A stretch of DNA of 64,000 nucleotides. Origin: Limnanthes douglasii subsp. nivea (Eukaryota > Streptophyta > Magnoliopsida > Brassicales > Limnanthaceae). Position numbers and translations under genes: made by a program. Positions 12,606 through 22,732 of this stretch are shown one piece after another. Each line of letters opens with the position of its first letter. Position 1 is the stretch's first letter. The notes under the pieces were generated by a model that was given only the letters and a program-made list of their open reading frames with translations, was not told where the DNA came from and ran no database searches. The stretch lies in assembly GCA_036936605.1 (NCBI GenBank), contig JAUPFV010000002.1:341870654-341934653 (forward strand), in the 5' to 3' direction.

Positions 12606-12894
12606 TGTAGTCTTAGGAAGAAGTTATATGTGAATTCTAAAGAGAGAAATAGAAATAGAGTTTTTAAAGAGAGATAGTCTAAGTGCAATTGAGTAAAATA
12701 ACAATGTGTTCAGCTCCTTTACTAGGTTAGCCTTGCCATTTATATAGAGGCGTCAAGACTTAGCCTTAAACTGAAAACGGTTACACAAAAGAGGGTAAAT
12801 TACCCTTAGTCCTCAATAATATTACATAGTTATAATTTTCCTCTTAAACTTACATTATTTACATTTTAACCCTTAAATTCCTACATCTATATCA
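12584..12894 (-). repeat. Gypsy-1 5' LTR (311 bp)
   Basis: The plus strand starts TGGCGAGTTTAGATATTAAC and ends CTACATCTATATCA, giving the expected TG...CA ends. A TATA-like box in minus orientation lies near 12738-12748 (TTTATATAGAGG on the plus strand). TCCTC follows at 12895. Confidence 0.88.
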
Positions 12895-12899
12895 TCCTC
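12895..12899. repeat. Target-site duplication of Gypsy-1, right
   Basis: TCCTC, identical to 2967-2971. Confidence 0.9.
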
Positions 12900-14783
12900 A
12901 ATCATTTTATTTTATTTTATATTTGAGTCTCCACTCAACTTTTGAACATTTTGAAGTGAACAAACGATTCTGATTTTTCTTTCAAGAGATATATACCCGT
13001 GATTTTCTACTATAATCATCGATAAAACATAATATTTGATTTTTCTACTTATGGAAAGTGGATTTATGGGCCCGCATATGTCAGAGTACACTAATTCTAG
13101 AGTTTATTTTGCTCCACGTGTAATTCTCTTAAGAATAGGTTTCCTAGAGTTCTTTCCCACTAAACAGTCTGAGAAATTATTATTTTTGAATTTAATATAG
13201 GAAGACCACATACCATGCATTTATTGTGCAATTTATGCATTCTTCGGTCGCTTAAATAGCCATAACGTTCATACCACAACTTAGCTTCAACTTATGAGGT
13301 TTTCTGTAAATATCTATGTTCTACGTATTTCTCTCCATCTGTTTTTTTATCAAAAAACATTAACATCCTATTAACTCTCAAATTGCTTTCTTCTAGCAGC
13401 CCTTTCTCGTCATGATAGATCTTTCACATTCTTTTTGTATGATGATTTTTAGATTCTTCTCCTGAAGTTGACCAATACTCGGCATATTTTTCTTGAGTTC
13501 TGACATGTAATACACCTCACTTATGTTGCATACCATGTCATTCGATTCCAACTTCACATTTCCTTTACCAATAACCTCCATTTTATTGTTGTTTCCAAGC
13601 TTGACTGAATACTTGAAGTTTTTATCAATCTCTGAAAACAAACTTCTATCTCAACTCATGAGATTTAAGCAGCTTGAATAAAGATAACAAACCCTTCTTC
13701 TAACACTTTCTTGCCCTCATGTGTATGTCACCAACAATAAGTTTGCATCTTTTTGGTGTCCTTTTTATCCTCGTCTATATATGGCATTAACAACATCTTA
13801 TATTTTTCCTCAAAATCTGCATAATTCGCTTCTTCCCAGTTTGAACATTCATTCTGAAAATGTCCAAGTTGATGGCACTTATAACATTTCGTATTGCTTT
13901 TGTTGAAAACTGATCTACCTTAACCACGTCATCTTCCACTTTCATTGAAACCTCTTCCTCTTGTATCACTTTCTCTCGCTTGAGTTACACTTATTACTTA
14001 GTAATCTTCTTTGTCCGTTTTTTCTAGAAGTTTTGTTCATAAACCACCAAAGAACTCCGTAGTTCATCAACTAAGATGCTCTCAGTCTCAAATGACACCA
14101 CCATATACATAATTTTTTCACTCAACATTTTGAGAATCTTCTCCACAACCTTTGAATAAGACAAAACTACTTAATTGCTTCTCATCTGATTTATGATAAC
14201 CAACACGCATGTGAAGTATCTTCCACCTTCTCAAATTCCTTCATTTTAGGGACTTCCAAGTCTCTTTGTAACTTCTACAACAATGATTTCTTCACTCTTG
14301 CATTTCCGCTATTGTTTCTTCATCAACTTCCAAATCACCTTTGACGTTTTCTTGTCCAAAATTTGCTCCAACGTGATTCTATTAATTGATTGATAAATAT
14401 ATTGGTTGACATTGTGATCGTTGGTTTTGGCATTGTCGAGTAATTGCCTCCATTCTGGTGTAAGGATCATTATGCGTGGTGGTTCATTGAAACTAACTGT
14501 TCTCGATCAGACTCCACAATCATTTGGCTGGAAACAAATTATCCATAGCTTCACTCTAGTGATTCAAATGCCTATAAGAGGGCAATTTCATCTTATTATC
14601 TTCCGGTGCAATGATCCTTATGTTTTGGTTGTTCATCAAAACCATTGTCAATCGGTCTCCACAATCTTTTGGCTCAAAACAAATTTCCCCTAACTTCACT
14701 CCATCGATTCTAATGCCGGCAATTTTTATCTTACCATGTCCTCTCTCATGGGACTTCTTTTCTCGTCTCGAATGGAAAATTGT
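12900..14783 (-). pseudogene. Copia gag-protease-integrase, upstream part
   Basis: Minus-strand remnant of a Copia polyprotein. In order: a gag region with repeated Glu/Ser/Leu motifs (about 14780-13990); a CCHC zinc knuckle CYKCHQLGHFQNEC (about 13880-13840); a pre-integrase region with VKLGNNNKMEVIGKGNVKL and MPSIGQLQEKNLKI (13641-13393); an LWYERYGYL block (about 13280); and the integrase start ELVYSDICGP (about 13090) running to FKMFKSLVETQI-like sequence at 12940. Gypsy-1 then interrupts it, and it resumes at 2966. RT and RNase H are not in the window. Stops and frameshifts are frequent. Confidence 0.85.
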
Positions 14784-14797
14784 GAGCTTAAATACCA
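14784..14797 (-). promoter_or_regulatory. Copia primer binding site, mutated
   Basis: Minus-strand TGGTATTTAAGCTC, three bases inside the LTR. The usual initiator-Met primer site reads TGGTATCAGAGC, so this is the expected element with a few changes. Confidence 0.6.
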
Positions 14798-14800
14798 TTT

Positions 14801-14980
14801 TGATATAGTAAAGAAGATTCATATTAATTTGTTCTTGAAAAGAAATGTCTTATATAACCTTAGACGAACTAAAACTAATATGCGATTAACATTACCTTAA
14901 TTTTTACAAAATTTTGACAAATTTTGAAGACTGAGTTGTTTTGGTTTACATTTTTATTTTCCGTTTAATTTGCTCCAACA
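14801..14980 (-). repeat. Copia 5' LTR (about 180 bp)
   Basis: The plus strand runs from TGATATAGTAAAGAAG to TTTGCTCCAACA, with TG...CA ends. In element orientation it starts TGTTGGAGCAAA, typical of Copia LTRs. The partner LTR is not in the window, so the boundary rests on the primer site and on terminal bases. Its outer end lies 197 bp from the AMT1 start codon. Confidence 0.65.
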
Positions 14981-15066
14981 CTATCGTTGAATGAGATGAA
15001 ATTATTTTCCATCATAAAGAGTAGAATATAGAACATAGATTTTAGTGACATGCATACATGTACACA

Positions 15067-15080
15067 AATATATAATAAAA
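15067..15080 (+). promoter_or_regulatory. Candidate TATA box of AMT1
   Basis: ATATATAATAAAAT lies about 100 bp before ATG 15178, between the Copia LTR end (14980) and the gene. No other core promoter is obvious in the 197-bp gap. Confidence 0.45.
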
Positions 15081-15177
15081 TACCATATTTTGCCTTTGTC
15101 TTTTTCCTCGCAACACCAATTTCTCGTTATATAACCTGAAAACAAATCTACTCTTTCCACACAACTTTCTCTTCCCC

Positions 15178-16680
15178 ATGGACTCCATTTGCTCCGCCAC
15201 GGACTTGGCGACTCTTCTCTCCTCTTCCACCTCAAACGCCACTGGAGCTGCAGCCTATATATGCTCTCACTTTTCCACCGTCAACACTAAACTCTCCGAC
15301 ACCACCTATGCCGTAGACAGCACTTACCTTCTCTTCTCCGCCTACCTTGTCTTCGCTATGCAGCTTGGCTTTGCCATGCTCTGTGCTGGGTCGGTCAGAT
15401 CCAAAAATACTATGAACATAATGCTCACCAATGTTCTTGACGCGGCTGCCGGAGGCCTCTCCTATTACCTTTTCGGATTTGCCTTTGCCTTTGGTGGCCC
15501 TTCTAATGGATTCATTGGCCGTCATTTCTTTGGACTGAGTGATATCCCCTCTCCTGCTCCTGGGTTCGACTACAGCTTTTTCCTCTATCAATGGGCTTTT
15601 GCAATCGCAGCTGCTGGCATAACTAGTGGGTCAATAGCAGAGCGGACTCAGTTCGTGGCCTATTTAATTTACTCCATGTTTCTGACAGGGTTTGTTTACC
15701 CTATCGTGTCTCACTGGTTTTGGTCAGTTGATGGGTGGGCCAGCGCAGGTCGAGCAGACAACCTTTTGTTTGGTTCTGGTGCAATTGATTTTGCGGGTTC
15801 CGGAGTTGTTCATATGGTTGGAGGAATAGCTGGCTTATGGGGTGCTTTCATCGAAGGCCCACGTATTGGCCGGTTCGATGTGCATGGTCGAACTGTAGCT
15901 CTACGAGGCCACAGCGGGTCCTTAGTTGTTCTCGGTACGTTTTTGTTATGGTTTGGCTGGTACGGATTTAACCCAGGTTCATTTTTAACCATCTTGAAAA
16001 GTTATGGCGATGGAGGCTCTTACTATGGTCAATGGAGTGCGGTTGGGAGGACTGCTGTCACGACAACATTGGCTGGATGCACGGCTGCAATTACTACTTT
16101 GTTTAGTAAACGGTTATTAATCGGCCACTGGAATGTTATCGATGTTTGCAATGGTTTATTAGGAGGTTTCGCCGCTATCACCTCCGGCTGTTCTGTTGTC
16201 GAACCATGGGCCGCGATCGTATGTGGTTTTGTTGCATCATGGGTTTTAATAGGGTTAAATAAACTCGCAGTTAAACTAAAGTACGATGACCCGCTCGAAG
16301 CGGCACAATTACACGGTGGGTGCGGCATGTGGGGTCTGTTATTCACCGGCCTATTTGCCACAAAAAAATACGTCAACGAAGTGTATTCAGGCCATCCTGA
16401 TAGGCCCTACGGTGCTTTCATGGGCGGTGGTGGTAAACTATTGGCAGCCCAAATCATACAAATTATAGTGATAATAGGTTGGGTAAGCGCGACCATGGGT
16501 CCGTTGTTTTATTTTCTTCATAAAATAAAGCTACTTCGGGTTTCAGAAGACCATGAACTGGAGGGCATGGATAAAAAAAACCATGGAGGAAGCGCTTACA
16601 ATGATGAGCCTGCAAATCCAAACTTGCCTGCTCCTATGGATGGAGATGCTCCAGCTGATAACAGTTCAGCTACACCATAA
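15178..16680 (+). CDS. AMT1: AMT1-type high-affinity ammonium transporter
   Basis: A 500-residue plasma-membrane transporter that takes up ammonium from soil or apoplast, working as a trimer with 11 membrane helices in this family. The ORF is intact and intronless, usual for plant AMT1 but not AMT2. The family signature is seen at 204-232 ([13 protein letters not shown] to GRF), with pore histidines expected at H212 and H379 (in [10 protein letters not shown]). Other hallmarks are [14 protein letters not shown] (64-77) and [10 protein letters not shown] (150-159). The first ATG of the frame fits the family N-terminus, ending in a hydrophobic helix from about residue 48. Odd point: the cytoplasmic tail reads [12 protein letters not shown] (463-474), with Lys467 where most AMT1 proteins have the regulatory Thr of GMDxTRHGGFAY; the tail then extends as a Pro/Asp-rich stretch. 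It is the only intact host gene here, flanked by transposons on both sides. Confidence 0.97.
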   Translation: MDSICSATDLATLLSSSTSNATGAAAYICSHFSTVNTKLSDTTYAVDSTYLLFSAYLVFAMQLGFAMLCAGSVRSKNTMNIMLTNVLDAAAGGLSYYLFGFAFAFGGPSNGFIGRHFFGLSDIPSPAPGFDYSFFLYQWAFAIAAAGITSGSIAERTQFVAYLIYSMFLTGFVYPIVSHWFWSVDGWASAGRADNLLFGSGAIDFAGSGVVHMVGGIAGLWGAFIEGPRIGRFDVHGRTVALRGHSGSLVVLGTFLLWFGWYGFNPGSFLTILKSYGDGGSYYGQWSAVGRTAVTTTLAGCTAAITTLFSKRLLIGHWNVIDVCNGLLGGFAAITSGCSVVEPWAAIVCGFVASWVLIGLNKLAVKLKYDDPLEAAQLHGGCGMWGLLFTGLFATKKYVNEVYSGHPDRPYGAFMGGGGKLLAAQIIQIIVIIGWVSATMGPLFYFLHKIKLLRVSEDHELEGMDKKNHGGSAYNDEPANPNLPAPMDGDAPADNSSATP

Positions 16681-16841
16681 AGATAACTATCAAATGTTTC
16701 AACAAATATTGATTTTTTCTGTGAAAAGTATTGGTTTTTTTATTTTCATTTTCATTGGGTGTGGAACTATATGTATATTTTTTACTTAAACAAAAAGTGC
16801 AAAGACGTATCCATGTCTTTTTATTTTCTATTGAGTAATTA
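16681..16841 (+). other. AMT1 3' UTR and flank
   Basis: T-rich stretch after the stop codon; the MULE-end repeat begins at about 16842. No clear AATAAA signal precedes the repeat, so the polyadenylation site may fall within it. Confidence 0.4.
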
Positions 16842-17967
16842 GTTTGGGTGCCAATGTCTTGTTCGGAAGGACTACTAAATTATTCGGTTTAATAGTCTCT
16901 ATTTAGTTATTAATGTATGGTTTTCTAAATGGTATTATTGTATAATTATTAATAAATTTATTTGAAATTTATATGAAATTCGGTGTTATTTTTGCTTTTA
17001 TTTAGTTTTAATGGTTACTTTCGAACGATTCCAATTTTAACGAGGGAAATGACACCTTTTAAGTATTCTTTCACCAAATATATATTAGTATTCGGTACAC
17101 AAATAGATCAATGGTTACTCAATACTCGTCTTAATAAAATAAATTCATTTCAATATCCAATATTTTTAATACCATGCCTTCAACTAAGTATATAAATCTT
17201 ATTTTGAAAAACAATGGGTATTTTCATCCCACCAACAATTTTGGATTTTTGAATTTATGACCAGCCGCCACTCTCTCTCTTAACCTACTAAAATTCATGT
17301 TTTTTAAAGAGGTCTGTTATTTTAACATTAATTGTGATCGTGATTAATCTGTTGCCGGCAACCACCGTTAACCTCCCAACGATCCTTCTGAATGCCGTCC
17401 ATCACCTTAAACCACCGTCCACCACCTGTTAACCACCATCCTCCACTGTTGTTCAACAAACAGCTTCCAGAACCGAGTTAAGTATAAACCGGCAAGCACC
17501 TTCGATTAAACCATTTTCACGTCGAATCTTTAAGCCTAATTCACGTCGAACCGCTACTTTCGTCCTCAACGTCAACCACCGGTAGCCATTTTCAAGGTTA
17601 GGTACCTACTCTAATTCATTAGTTTTTTCGTTCTGAAATACAGCTCAACCTAAATCCGAACTGTACAAAATCATGTATGTTACTCGATTTTTTTTGTTTA
17701 GAAGTTGTTTAGGTCAGCTTTGTGGTCGAGTTTTTCGTATTTTCGTTGCTCTGTAACTTTCCGGTGACATTTGACATGTTCTGGTAATTTAGGGTACACG
17801 ATGTGATTTCTATGAAGAGGATGCTATTTTCGGGTTGTATATTAACATTTTTAGATACTTAATAACTTGTCGTTGCATTTTTTGTGTTTAATGAAGACAT
17901 TGCTAGATACGTCAATATCTTTATAGTTGTTGCGAGTTTACTTGTGTCTGATATTGTCGGTTCTCAT
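16842..17967 (+). repeat. MULE-end segment, copy 1
   Basis: Starts GGTGCCAATGTCTTGTTCGG and matches 21097-22205 over its full length at high identity, in the same orientation. Both copies end in CATTGCTAGATAC-type words and TATTGTCGG. In copy 2 the sequence runs on into a MULE transposase gene, so copy 1 is best read as the 5' end of a related MULE cut off by Gypsy-3. Confidence 0.75.
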
Positions 17968-17994
17968 GAGAGAACAAATGACTAAGAAAAATAT

Positions 17995-18290
17995 TGGATC
18001 TTGGACCTGATGTGACTATAGTGAGAATGTAGAGAGAGAAAGTGGAAAGAGAATATTATATTGCAGAATGTCCCACCTACCAAGAATAATGGGTCTCCTT
18101 TTATAGTAGGGAAGGGTGGACCCATTAATGTCCTTGGTGGGCGTGTTTTATTTCTCTTTTGGTCCTTCATTAAATACTTTGTTTACAAATTATCCTCTAA
18201 TAAGCGACAAATGCTATTACAATCGTATTAACTTCCTCTTATTCACAATTAACTCCTTATTATTAATTCTGGCGAATTATTCCCTTATCA
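17995..18290 (-). repeat. Gypsy-3 3' LTR (about 296 bp)
   Basis: Plus-strand TGGATCTTGGACCTG to CCCTTATCA. The right end CCTTATCA equals that of the Gypsy-2 LTR, and it is followed by GTAGCCCCCAGTC, a polypurine tract on the minus strand. A TATA-like box in minus orientation lies near 18100. No partner LTR is present, so the left edge is uncertain. Confidence 0.6.
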
Positions 18291-18416
18291 GTAGCCCCCA
18301 GTCTTTGAGAGCAACGGGAACGAAGATTTGTAAAAGATTTAACCCGGAATGCCACTGTCCCTTACCCTCTGGATTGATGACTGGTCTACCCGGGCTAGAA
18401 CTTTCCTTTCCAGTGT

Positions 18417-18645
18417 GTCCGACTCTCTAGGTTTTTATTAAGCGATCGGGCGCGGAGACTTTCTTCTAACTCATGTCAGACCTTTTAGGTCTTATTAGGC
18501 AACCGGGCTAGGAAACTTTCTTCCAACTAATGTCCGACCCTCTAGGTTCTATTAAGCGATCGGGCGCAGACATTTTTTTCTAACTGACGTCCGACCTTCT
18601 AGGTCTTATTAGGCGACCGGGCTCAGTCACTTTCTTCCAACTGAG
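18417..18645. repeat. 57-bp tandem repeat, four units, in Gypsy-3
   Basis: Units start with GTCCGAC or GTCAGAC at 18417, 18475, 18532 and 18589. Alternate units read AAGCGATCGGGCGC and AGGCAACCGGGCTA-like, so the true period is a dimer of about 115 bp. It lies between the LTR and the antisense-ORF TATA box. Confidence 0.85.
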
Positions 18646-18948
18646 TTTAGCCCCGACACTGTTTATGAGTCATATTAGGTCTGCTTCCGATCCCTCTTGG
18701 CGACTTCTCCATGGGCCCAGACCGGTAATCCGGCTTTGAGAAGTGAATCGGGTTAAAGTGGCCCATCTAGTGTCTTCGTTTGAGCTGGCTAGTATAGGCT
18801 TAGCGTGCGTGTCAGAAGAAAAGCGACACGTATTACCCGATAACTCGAAGCATGCTTGTCAGCACAGTCTCTTAAGGAGTCCTTTCGACTTCCCGCTTCT
18901 TTTCATCGCTTGGACTTTCCCGTACATGCAACGGCTAGGTGGGGTTGC

Positions 18949-18956
18949 CTATAAAT
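18949..18956 (+). promoter_or_regulatory. TATA box of Gypsy-3 antisense ORF
   Basis: CTATAAATA lies about 92 bp before ATG 19042, followed by a GAGAGAGA-rich leader like those of the other two antisense ORFs. Confidence 0.6.
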
Positions 18957-19041
18957 ACCTCACAAATACAAATTACTCTCAGAGGCATTTTAGAGAGAGA
19001 AAGTGCTGTCCAGATTTTTCTAGAGAGCGAGAGCTTGTTTT

Positions 19042-21096
19042 ATGAGACACAGGTACCCGAAGCAGAAACCAAAATCTAAAAAGAAGAAAGAACCGATGTT
19101 CGGATTTGTAGATTAGGCTAGCGTTGGTGACCGTGCTGAAGAATACCGACGTACGAGATTAATTTGGAGTTCTGACACCAAGCCATTCACGCCTGTAACT
19201 TGCCAACCATCCGGTGCTCGGACCCCAGAGCCCATTGTCATTCCTTCCAGCAATAGCTCTCCACACTCCCCAACTGCTCAATTAAACCGCCTGACGCCTT
19301 CATCAGTCAATTCTTACGCAGCTCCGCCCCCTTTTCCGCCCCGACATCGCGGCAAAGCCAAATTTCTTTCTGTGGGAGAAACCAGCTCTCCAACTTCTCC
19401 CGCGGGAGGTAATTCTCCTGAGATGGTTCAGCTTACTCCCTCCATACGAGGATACCGAACCGGTACTAACACTGTTGTGACTTTTTTAGGTCTTAATCAG
19501 CGGCCACTGACACCTGCAGAACTGGATCCCGAACGTGCTCGTCAACAACAAAAAGAAGCTCATCTGGTCCAAACTTGCAGCAGTTCTGTCCTGCGGACCT
19601 TCTTGTTCGACCATCTGATCCATGCGCAGCCAGTGCCCTTAGTTCTGACAAAATTCTGGTAGTGAACCGAAGAATCAGAGGTGGATGCTCTGCCCGCCGA
19701 AGACGGTATTGCTGTTGCTGGCAATGCCGCTGCCCCTCTCGAGGAGCCGCTTTCCGAGGAGATAAAGGCGGTCATGACCACCACATATCATCGTTGGTTG
19801 CCCGGGAGAAATGTTATCTCTCTTTTTTAGGGCAAGTATCTTTACTTCCCTGCTGCCGAGCAAGAAGAGGTGCTGATTCGGTGGGCATTCCAGAGTGTGT
19901 TACCGTTCGGTTTCCCGTTCCTGGGGAGACTCCCGTACATGTCCGGTCTCGGGAAATTGTGATTTTTACCGAGCTGTTCAACTGGGACCTCAGGTTCCCC
20001 TTGGATTCTGAGATTGCTCTGTATTTCAGAACTCTAAAAATCTGCCCCTCTCAGCTGACGCCCAATGCTTGGTACACGCTGATGTCTTGCATAATGGCCT
20101 CGCGCCTTTCGGGTCGGGTCATGCCCATGGAGGAGTACATAGCCATGTCCGGGCTATCGAAATCTCTCAAGTCCCCTTTCTTATATTCTTCTCTGGCAAA
20201 TACATGGAAGATAGTAAACGACTTTTTTGAGGGCAACAAAGGTTGGAAACACCGCTTCGTCTTCCTTAGCGGCTGCTGGGAAAATGGCCGCCCTTATAGT
20301 AAGGAGAATATGAGGCAACTGCTGCGGACATGAGTTCCTGATGGTAAGTTTTTTATTTTATTTTATTTTATGAAACCAATCATTTGTGTAGTATCGAAGG
20401 AATTCGTCTAGGGGCTGAAGAATGATTACTTCAAGCCGGGCAAAGCTACCTTCCAACTGTTGAAGGACTATGCTAAGAAGAATTGGGTCGGGCATTCCAT
20501 CGGGCCTTTAAAAATACAAATTTAGTCATGAGTAACCTCTGGTGTTGCACGTCGGAACCACTCACTATTGAGCAGCTCCGCCAACCCCCCAGTATGGAGG
20601 ACTTGGTTGCCAAAACGGATGCGCCCGATGCCCAACTGTTTCTTCCGAAGCGCAACAAGGCGCCCAACAAGCGTCCAAAATCAGACGATGAAGTCGAGCA
20701 GGACAATGTCGGGGCTGAAGGGACCGGTGTGGAGGAGCACCAGCATGAAGTTTTCACTGAGGATGGCGAGACCCATCAGTCCTTGGAGCTGGCGAGGAAA
20801 CGGAAAGGGAAGGCGGATGCAGAGGAGGCTCAAGCTAAAAAGCCTAGAGGCTCCAAGAAAAACAGCGGGTCTGCCTCGGGTGCTGCGGGTACTGACAATG
20901 CTACCATCTCGGAGCTTTTCAAACAATTCGCGGGCGTTAAGAGTGGTACGCCAGCCGACTCCGTGGTGGTCATTCCCAATGATGCTAGCCTCTCAAAGAC
21001 TTCCCAGACCGCCGCAGCATCATCAAGTGGTACGAAGCTTCTGGTGTTGTCTGTGCCCGGGAGTATGCATACTTTTCCACTGCGGGTAACCGACGG
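19042..21096 (+). pseudogene. Gypsy-3 antisense ORF (putative gypsy-type transposon domain protein)
   Basis: Starts at ATG 19042 with a basic MRHRYPKQKPKSKKKKEP; a TAG follows at codon 25 and the frame resumes. A Pro/Ser-rich region (to about 19660) leads to the domain at about 19870-20330 with SREIVIFTELFNWDLRFPLD and then CPSQLTPNAWYTLMS, resembling the Pfam 'putative gypsy type transposon' family. After an inferred intron the second half (20400 on) contains DAPDAQLFLPKRNKAPNKRP and an Ala/Gly/Ser/Lys-rich tail. A one-base frameshift lies near 20488. The frame then runs into unrelated MULE sequence after 21096, so the C-terminus is lost. Function unknown. Confidence 0.75.
20344..20391 (+). 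other. Inferred intron in Gypsy-3 antisense ORF
   Basis: Donor GTAAGT and acceptor TGTGTAG enclose a T-rich 48-bp stretch at the position homologous to the introns of Gypsy-1 and Gypsy-2. It is short for a plant intron and may have suffered a deletion. Confidence 0.5.
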
Positions 21097-22205
21097 ATTG
21101 GTTTTGGTGCCAATGTTTTGTTCGGAAGGACTGAATTATTCGGTTTAATAGTTTGTATTTAATTATTAATGTATGGTTTTTAAAATGATATTATTGTATA
21201 ATTATTAATAATTTGTTTTGAAATATTATATGAAATTCAGTGTTATTTTTGTTTCTATTTAGTTTTAATTGTTACTTTCGAACAATTCCAATTTTAATTA
21301 GGGAAATGATCTTTTAAGAACTCTTTCACCGGACATATTAGTATTTGGTATTCAAAAATAGATTAATACTTACTTAGTACTCATCTCAATAAAATAAATC
21401 CACTTCAATATCCAATTTGTTTTTAATACTATAACTATCTTCAACTTAGTATATAAGTTTTATTTTGAGAAATAATGAGTATTTTCACCCAATCAGCAAT
21501 TTTGAATTTTGAATTTATGACCAACCGTCACACTCTCTCTCTCTTAACCTAATAAAATATCCGTTTTTCGAGAGTCTGTTTTTTTGAAAAATTGTTACCA
21601 TGATGAGTCTGTTGCCGACAATCACCGTTAACCTCTCGACGATCCTTCCGGACGCCGTCCACCACCTTAAACCACCATCCACCACTTGTTAACCACCATC
21701 CTCCAATGTTGTTCAACAAACAGCTTCCAGAATCGAGTTACGTATAAACCGGCGAGCACGTTCGATTAAACCATTTTTCCGTCGAATCTTTAAGCCTAAT
21801 TCACGTCAAACAGCTACTTTCGTCCTCAACGTCAACCCCCGGTAGCCACTTCCAAGGTTAGGTACCTACTGCAAGTCAGTAGTTTTTTCGTTCTGAAATA
21901 TAGCTCAACCTATATCCAAACTATACGAAGTCATGTATGTTACTTGATTTTTTTGTTTAGAAGTTGTTTAGGTCAGCTTTGTGGTCGAGTTTTTCGTATT
22001 TTTATTGCTATGTAACTTTCTGGTTAGATTTTAAAGTTTCTGGTGATATAGGGTACAGGATGCGATTTCGGTGAAGAAGATGCTATTTTTGGGTTGTATA
22101 TTAACATTGCTAGATACTTAACAATTTTTCGTTGCGTTTTTTGTGTTTAATAAAGACATTGCTAGATACGTCAACATATTTATAGTTGTTGCGAGTTTAC
22201 TTATG
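21097..22205 (+). repeat. MULE-end segment, copy 2
   Basis: Starts TTGGTGCCAATGTTTTGTTCGG; matches 16842-17967 in direct orientation. It continues into the transposase leader. Positions 22206-22732 are further leader rich in GATACG and TTGCGA words, without an ORF. Confidence 0.8.
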
Positions 22206-22732
22206 TCTAATATTGTCGGTGCGTTTTGAGGTTGAATAAAGACATTGGTAGATACGTCAATATCTGTATAGCCGTTGCGAGTTTACTTGGTTAGACTGTT
22301 CTGATATTGCGAGATAGATTTATGTATCTGTTCTCATTATGATTGTGTTTCATATTGATTGCGATTGTGCATATATTTCAATTACAACGTCCGTTATTGT
22401 TTGCTCGATTGGAATTTTAATTGTTGTTTATGCGATTGTAGTGTTAACATTTCGAGACATTGCGAGAGATCAACATTCGTTATGCAACTCATAAACAGCA
22501 GTTGCTAGATTACTCATCCACACTGCGATTTACTAGTCTTAACACACATTACGATTTGTTATGCAACTAGATTGCTAGATTAGGTTACGTCTTTGTGAGA
22601 TTGCGGTTGTATGTATAAAACATTGTTACATTGGTTTAAGAATTAATTGATCTGTTTATTCCCTAACACATTCATGCTTTCTAGCTTCCATTACAACAAA
22701 CTAACCCAATCTTCTACAATGCAGTGTAGTAT

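Larger units (their letters stand above)
2972..12894 (-). mobile_element. Gypsy-1: Tat-like Ty3/Gypsy retrotransposon with antisense ORF
   Basis: A 9.9-kb LTR retrotransposon on the minus strand, bounded by a perfect 5-bp duplication TCCTC. Order in element direction: 5' LTR (12894-12584), primer binding site, gag (about 12605-10700), protease, reverse transcriptase, first RNase H, a second RNase H, integrase (to about 6672), a non-coding spacer (6671-6190), an ORF on the opposite strand (3296-6189, plus), and a truncated 3' LTR (3050-2972). Two consecutive RNase H domains are a known mark of the Tat lineage. It sits inside a Copia integrase gene. Stops and frameshifts in all genes mean it is no longer autonomous. 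Confidence 0.93.
17995..21096 (-). mobile_element. Gypsy-3: fragment of a third Gypsy element (3' LTR plus antisense ORF)
   Basis: Contains a 3' LTR (17995-18290), a polypurine tract, tandem repeats, and an antisense ORF on the plus strand homologous to those of Gypsy-1 and Gypsy-2. The gag-pol part and 5' LTR are absent: the fragment stops at 21096, where the second MULE-end copy begins inside the antisense ORF. GC content is clearly higher than in the flanks. Confidence 0.8.

Noticed and set aside
15232..15591. 119-codon minus-strand frame opposite AMT1
   Set aside because: It is the antisense shadow of a well-supported coding sequence and has no features of its own. Other frames opposite or offset within AMT1 (15810-15992, 16029-16376, 16286-16468) were dropped for the same reason.
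15178..16680. AMT2-type ammonium transporter
   Set aside because: AMT2 genes have introns and a different C-terminus. The intronless gene with GMD..HGG..AY in the tail is AMT1 type.
20568..21089. 173-codon plus-strand frame overlapping the Gypsy-3 antisense ORF
   Set aside because: The overlapping frame 20483-21096 matches the other antisense ORFs (DAQLFLPKR, KNTNLVMSNLW); this one does not, beyond a frameshifted start.
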